Assembly (NCBI GenBank): GCA_951799445.1
Contig: OX637292.1
Span: forward strand, 2,421,296-2,485,295
Reading direction: 5' to 3'
Length of the DNA: 64,000 nucleotides
Source: Pseudisothecium myosuroides
Taxonomy: Eukaryota > Streptophyta > Bryopsida > Hypnales > Lembophyllaceae
Below, one piece after another: positions 59,118 through 64,000 of the stretch (position 1 is the first letter of the stretch; the number at the start of each line of letters is the position of its first letter). Both the position numbers and the translations under genes were made by a program. Below the pieces are notes generated by a model. That model worked only from the letters and a program-made list of their open reading frames with translations. It had not been told where the DNA came from and ran no database searches.

Positions 59118-60831
59118 ATGGCCGAATCAAACGTGAAGATCGCCGACTCAACCCCCGAGGTTGAGAAGAAGGCTGAAAGCGCACCGGAAACAGCCGCGGA
59201 GGCTACCCCTGCTCCAACGCCGGCGGCAGAGGGACCCAAGGTCGAGGAAGGGAAGGCCGAAGCACCTGGACGTAAGTCTCATATTTCATTAACTTGTCGG
59301 GGAGCGCTACGGGTTACATCGTGAGGGTTCGCGGCCAGAAAAGTAGATTTCGTTTCTGAACGTTGTCGAGGATTTTCCTGTCTTTTTCAACCCTTTATTT
59401 AAGGATTTTCAATTTTCTGTAGTTTGTAGTGCTTCTCAGTTTTTTCCTACATTTATGGTCATTCTCAACCAGTTCTGCTGTGCGTGATAAGTTTTGGAAT
59501 GAGTCTTGCTTTGCGTGACTTCTAATTCACAGATCCATGTGCTCTCTTTCAATATTTTAAGGTATTATATGTAATAAATGTACTGTCTCTGTCCTCCAGC
59601 CACGGAGGTAGCGAAAACTGAAGAAACTGCTACTCCTGCGGCTGCGGAGGCAGCTAAGTCTGAACCTCCTGCAGAGTCATCTACTCCTGCCGTGGAATCT
59701 CGAGCTGTCCCTGCCGACGAGGTTAAGCCTGAGACAACCGAGACTCCTGCAGAATCGAAGGAAGACGTTGCGGCTCCTGGTAATTATCTTTTTCTTTTCT
59801 TTTGAGTGAATCTCAGCACCAGCACGGGGTAACTCGTACGGGTCTACTTACCGAATATTCTTGGTCACAATTTTTTTTTTTTTGATTGCAGCAGTTGAGT
59901 CCAAGGCCATCGACACGCCCGCTACCAAATCAGAACACCCTACTCTTTACCAGAAGGTTAGAAAGGCTTTCGAATTTACGAAAAGTCACAAGAGCAAAGA
60001 GTCACCTTCCAAGGAGGTCCCTGCGCCTGCCACTGAGGCTCCTGTTGCGGAGGCACCAGCAGCCGCTGGGACACCCGCCCCTGCTCCCACACCCGCCCCC
60101 ACACCCGCCCCCACACCCGCCCCTGTTGCAGAGGAGACACCTCCACCCGCGCCAGAGGCACCTGCAGCCGCTGCAGCCGCTGCTCCAGAAACCAAGCCCA
60201 CTGTCTCTGAAGAGAAGGCTAATGAGGGGAAGGGTTTCTTCAACAAAGTGAAGAAGTCTTTTTTCACGAAGAGCCACTCTTTCAGTGGAAGTATTCCTCA
60301 TTCAAAATCGGGAGGGGCTCCTCCTGCTGCTGCTATTCCGGAAGGAACCAAGGAAGCCGAGAGCGTAGGTGATCCAACTCCCGCCGCAACTGAGGTGAGA
60401 TTTTGATTGGTTACATTCCACGCTCCTGTCAATTTACCGCCGTTAAATTATTTGAATCACAACGTGTGCAATTGATATTTTTGCTTGCTTTGAAACTAAT
60501 AATTGTTTCTGTCATGAAGACTCCTGCTCCCACTGCACCCGAGCCTGCTGCAGAAGCCACTCCGGCCCCAGTCGCTGCCGATGTTACTTCCTCTACTCCT
60601 GAGGCGGTGCCGGCGCCTGCCGCGGAGGCACCAGCAGCTTCCGCTGACGTTACCCCAGCTGCTGAGGAGCCAAAGGAAGCTCCTAAGGAATCCGAGGAGA
60701 AACCCTCGAAGGAGGAAAAGCCGAAGAAATTTTTCCAGAAGATCGTGAGGAGGCTTCGGACAAAGACCTCACACAATAATCCTCCGTCGGCAGCACCTGC
60801 TGCTGCTCCTGTGGTCGCTGCTAGTGCGTAA
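59118..60831 (+). CDS. Ala/Pro/Glu-rich protein with three basic amphipathic modules (4 exons)
   Basis: Exons 59118-59271, 59600-59779, 59892-60394 and 60520-60831 join in frame to about 382 residues. Unidentified. The bulk is low-complexity Ala/Pro/Glu/Thr with PAPTPAPTPAP repeats and is surely disordered. Set into it are three related basic modules: LYQKVRKAFEFTKSHKSKE (about residues 130-148), FFNKVKKSFFTKSHS (227-241) and FFQKIVRRLRTKTSH (350-364). They share the pattern aromatic-x-(Q/N)-K-hydrophobic-basic-basic-x-(F/L)-x-T-K-(S/T)-x-H. Such short amphipathic basic segments often bind membranes or acidic lipids; that is inference. There is no signal peptide or membrane span. The start ATG has a good context (AAGATGGCC). 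The exon 4 acceptor (TGAAG) is non-canonical in its third-last base but keeps the frame. Protein-level repetition and matching codon bias across exons argue that this is a real gene. Confidence 0.72.
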
Positions 60832-60833
60832 GT

Positions 60834-60920
60834 TTGGTGGGTGATGGTTTTGGGTGGTGGGTGATGATTTTGGGTTGGGTGAATGATGGTTTTGGGTGGT
60901 GATGGTTTTTGGGTGGATAG
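60834..60920 (+). repeat. Minisatellite directly after the stop codon
   Basis: Imperfect tandem copies of GGTGGGTGATGGTTTTGGGT (four or so) begin within a few bases of the TAA and would lie in the 3' UTR. Confidence 0.85.
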
Positions 60921-61949
60921 TGTAGCATAGTCGTTTTCCCCCCTTTTTTATCTCAAATTTCTTTTTCATAATACGTGTTTGGCATCCATCAGGATTGTTC
61001 GTTTTTGGATGCTATCATGTTGTGATACCATAAATGAGGCTACACCCCTCCATGAAAAGGATGAACAGCCCAGTTGGTTTAGATTGGGCGCCTGATGATT
61101 AATAGCTCTGGCATTGACACCTATAGTTCTCGTTGGCATTCGCACGGCCAGTTTCAACCCCATTGGTACATGTTCATAGTGTTCTATGGACATTTTGGGA
61201 TCCTATAGGATCCTGTGTAAATTCTTGTGCATGCTAATTTTTTGGGTAAACAATTCCCAACTCAAGTGGATCCTTTTTTATCTCATGATTTTGAGTTCTT
61301 TTTAAGTCAATCACTAGAGATGCAAGACATGTAGACTTCCCTGCAGCTGGGATTTGGGCTTAGCAATATACTACACTCTGTTTTGATGTTTAAAATGCGT
61401 GCTTTTGATGAATATCAAGTCAAGTTGGACTTATATGATTTTTAAATATGTTGTAACCTAATTGAATTCTGAGAGTTGTATGTCGTGACCTTGTGATTAT
61501 ATTTTTTGGAGATTGATTTGCACAGGTGGTGGCCATGTGAGTTCTGCCCCCTCTATTGTGTTTGGAAGTTGGTTTGTGACCAGAAAGGTGTCAGTGATTC
61601 TCCCTTTTGTACTGTACAATCCAAGTATCCGACTGAGTTTTGTATGCATCCCAACCATTGCTTTCTGCAGTCTTCAGGATCTGGAATATTGACTAATCCG
61701 AAACGTCTGGATTTGGGTACTTCGATTATGCAGACGAACCAATTTTTTCACATAAAAGAGTTAATCGCAAAGTTGTCCTGTGTTTATGAATCTGTGTCAG
61801 AGGAAGGTTGAACTAAGAATAGAACAAAACAAACACGGCACCAAACTCAATCAGAACTGAGTTTGGGTGCTCTAGGGAGTTTGGTCTTGTGTTTTTCAAG
61901 AACTCCGGTTCCTGGTCCTGCATTTGCACACTTTACAATTAACTCTAAA
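60921..61949. other. Intergenic DNA between convergent genes
   Basis: It includes the 3' UTR of the Ala/Pro/Glu-rich gene. A 101-codon plus-strand frame at 61506-61811 shows no recognisable motif, and I do not call it a gene. Confidence 0.4.
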
Positions 61950-63283
61950 GACCTCATAAAAAAGAAATAAAAAATAGATCAGGAAAATTTTGATAACCAA
62001 AAAAATGATTTGTCCATTTGAGGTTCATGGTCTATTTCTAGCCTAAAGGAATTGTAAGGAGAACTAGAAATCTTGAAAATCAAGATCCCTACATCATATC
62101 TTCTCTGCCAGTTCTTCTAACTTACTGCATCAGCATCTTGGAAGAATACCAAGTTCCACTGGTCTACAGTACAAGTAATTTACAGAGATGGTATACAAAA
62201 ACAGTCAATTATGTTCGAAGTAGGCCTCGTCACCATCGTGAATAGAATTCCAAAAGCCCGGACCTTTCTCAAATAGATTGAAGTACCTCCTCCCGCTTGA
62301 ACAGGAACAAACGCTTCAGTACATCGTCTACCACCTGATTACAAGAAAAAGGGTAAAACAGAGTATGAGAAACCAAGAGATACTTCACATCAACAATCTG
62401 AGATGGCAATAAAAACAAAGCAGCTACGAAATAAGAGGCTGTGTCCCTTCCCAAGTGCAACTCTGGATATGAGAGGCTCTGGACCTTATTTCAGTGTGGC
62501 TGCACAATAGATGTAGTTTCTCTCATATTAGGAATTGGCGATCCATTTTTGGGTAGCAACGAACACTATACATAAGAACCATTCAAACTTTCTCACTTCA
62601 CCGCAGATGTAGCTTGTGTTGATGCAATTGGCTTCCTCCCCATCAGTCCAGAGCCACCAAAGGAAATAACAAGAACAGGAGCTGGTTGAGAAGAAAACAG
62701 TACCTTATCAGGAGTGGAAGCACCGGAAGTGATGCCAACTGTAATAGGACCCTCGGGTAGCCAGTCATCCTTTTCGACATACTCACCATGCTGCATGATA
62801 GATATTGCAAGTCAAGTAAGAGATTTGTGGATCATAGCATCAAGCATCAAGCTGAACTCTCCAGTGAAAAGATTGTGTAACCAAGTGATGAGAAAATGTA
62901 AATACTAGTGGAACACCAAATTCATGACTAAAATAACAGTCATTTAAAGTGCAGTGTCTTCGGTTGAACATGCAGTTAGTGACGACGCAAAGTGAAGAAT
63001 TGCTCACATTAAGCTTGAAGGCGATTCTCTTCCCAGATAGCATGCGCTCTTCTGTGTCTATCCAGTACGAGGGGATGCCTTCCAGTTCTGCAATTTCTTG
63101 CAAATGGGAAGTATTGCTGGAGTTCCACCCTCCCACGACCAGAATCAAATCCACCTCGTCTTTGACGAGCTGGAACATTGCATCTTGCCTCTCCTGTTAA
63201 CACAACAGCATTGATAACAAAACAATGCAAATGATAAACAAGCGTACTCACAAATCGATACCAAAACTAAGAAAGGATGGATT
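61950..63283 (-). repeat. Parent segment of the HDR duplication
   Basis: From AGACCTCATAAAAAAGAAAT at the left to ATACCAAAACTAAGAAAGGA at the right, this segment is matched by 52263-53741 in the same orientation, 9.7 kb away. It covers the last three HDR exons, their introns and about 300 bp of 3' flank. Confidence 0.88.
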
Positions 63284-63986
63284 ACGAGCTATGGCGACAA
63301 GAAATACTGGCTGCAAGAACCGAAGAAGATGTACAACAGCATCAACAGTATGTACAAATGCGCTGACCTGCGTTGCATCACAGATTGTATTAAAGCTCAT
63401 GAAATGCTGCGCAGCATTCTCCACCCCAAACTTCTGCATCATCGTTCTCTCGAGCAATTTTCCTGCTCATTGAGACCAAATCCAGACACATTTTTTTGAT
63501 GACATCATTGCTGTGGAGTTGACATGAAAGCTTGAAAGCATGGAGAACCCCAACACAGACCCCACAGGCACCCAAGCACTCCAAGTGCCGAATTTCATAG
63601 AAGCTTTTAGAAACCAGAATAAGAGATGAAGAGAATATTTACATAATAGAGTGAAGATGCTTACCGATTTCTTCGGTCTCCCCTTTAAGCATCGTCGTCT
63701 GGTTGGCGATGCCAAGTTTCTCCAAATCGCCATCCGGGTCGAAGCCTTTTGAGATCGCATATTTGAATTTCTGGTAAACAAACCATTTCATTTACAGGAG
63801 TTTAATATCTAACAAATTCACCTTTATCTTCAAAGCGTCAAAGTAACCAGAGTAAACAGATGTAATTATCTACCAAAAATATCTTCCAACAAAGGGACTG
63901 TTATTACATACTTCAAGAAACTCCTCCTTTGTTCCACTGGAACCGTCCAGCTTTCCTCCCAATATGTAATCGCAAATGTAAGTGGC
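62269..63986 (-). CDS. HDR: 4-hydroxy-3-methylbut-2-enyl diphosphate reductase (HDR/IspH), 3' six exons, partial
   Basis: Six exons on the minus strand (63986-63912, 63770-63665, 63462-63368, 63193-63008, 62790-62704, 62334-62269) join in frame; the 5' part lies beyond the right edge. HDR is the last enzyme of the plastid MEP pathway, reducing HMBPP to IPP and DMAPP with a [4Fe-4S] cluster. Diagnostic segments in order: [19 protein letters not shown] (plant-type insertion), [33 protein letters not shown] with the third cluster-ligating Cys, [13 protein letters not shown] with the Ser/Asn substrate residues, [13 protein letters not shown], and [12 protein letters not shown] with the conserved Ser. 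It ends [17 protein letters not shown]. The first two cluster cysteines would be upstream of the window. All six exons have proper splice sites and no disruption, unlike the duplicate at 52263-53741. Confidence 0.95.
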
Positions 63987-64000
63987 CTGCAAGCAAGACC

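Noticed and set aside
59886..60301. Alternate-frame and antisense frames across exon 3 of the Ala/Pro/Glu-rich gene
   Set aside because: They are shadows of a simple-sequence coding exon; the chosen frame continues in phase across all four exons.
61506..61811. 101-codon plus-strand frame between the Ala/Pro/Glu-rich gene and HDR
   Set aside because: No recognisable motif, no splice partners, and composition like the surrounding intergenic DNA.

Overview
This window is nuclear DNA from a green land plant. Evidence: spliced genes with short GT-AG introns, a chloroplast photosystem I assembly factor (PYG7/Ycf37 type), a plastid-type aspartate aminotransferase, the MEP-pathway enzyme HDR (IspH), a plant ENTH-domain endocytic adaptor and a SOUL haem-binding protein. 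The small genes, short introns and very AT-rich, repeat-packed intergenic DNA would fit a bryophyte or another non-seed plant, but that placement is inference.

Layout: 1-3.0 kb holds no recognisable gene. 3.0-4.6 kb is the SOUL gene (minus). 5-20.4 kb is AT-rich DNA made largely of non-autonomous inverted-repeat elements, several inserted into one another. 20.4-25.1 kb is the ENTH gene and its leader (plus). 25.1-40.8 kb is a second repeat-rich block (MITEs, foldbacks, a degenerate tandem array, one unidentified decayed coding-like stretch). 41.1-43.9 kb is PYG7 (plus) and 44.9-49.0 kb is aspartate aminotransferase (plus). 49.9-52.2 kb is a third transposon block. 52.3-53.7 kb is a truncated, MITE-interrupted copy of the 3' part of HDR. 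54.9-58.6 kb is GC-rich and contains a long inverted duplication. 59.1-60.8 kb is an Ala/Pro/Glu-rich gene (plus). 62.3-64.0 kb is the 3' part of the apparently intact HDR gene (minus), which runs off the right edge.

The genes form no operon-like unit. Three of them (PYG7, plastid-type AAT, HDR) serve chloroplast functions, but the clustering may be chance.

The most interesting feature is a group of about a dozen short elements with CCCCTAAA-like inverted termini sitting in TTAA (or TTAT/CTAA) target sites. Two nested insertions can be checked against uninterrupted relatives in this same window. TTAA target duplication is the signature of piggyBac (or Sola3) transposition, which to my knowledge is rarely described in land plants. 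A second well-supported group has TAAGGTAG termini with TA target duplications (six copies). No transposase gene is visible, so all these elements look non-autonomous. Exon boundaries were read by eye from splice consensus and frame continuity. No database search was possible.
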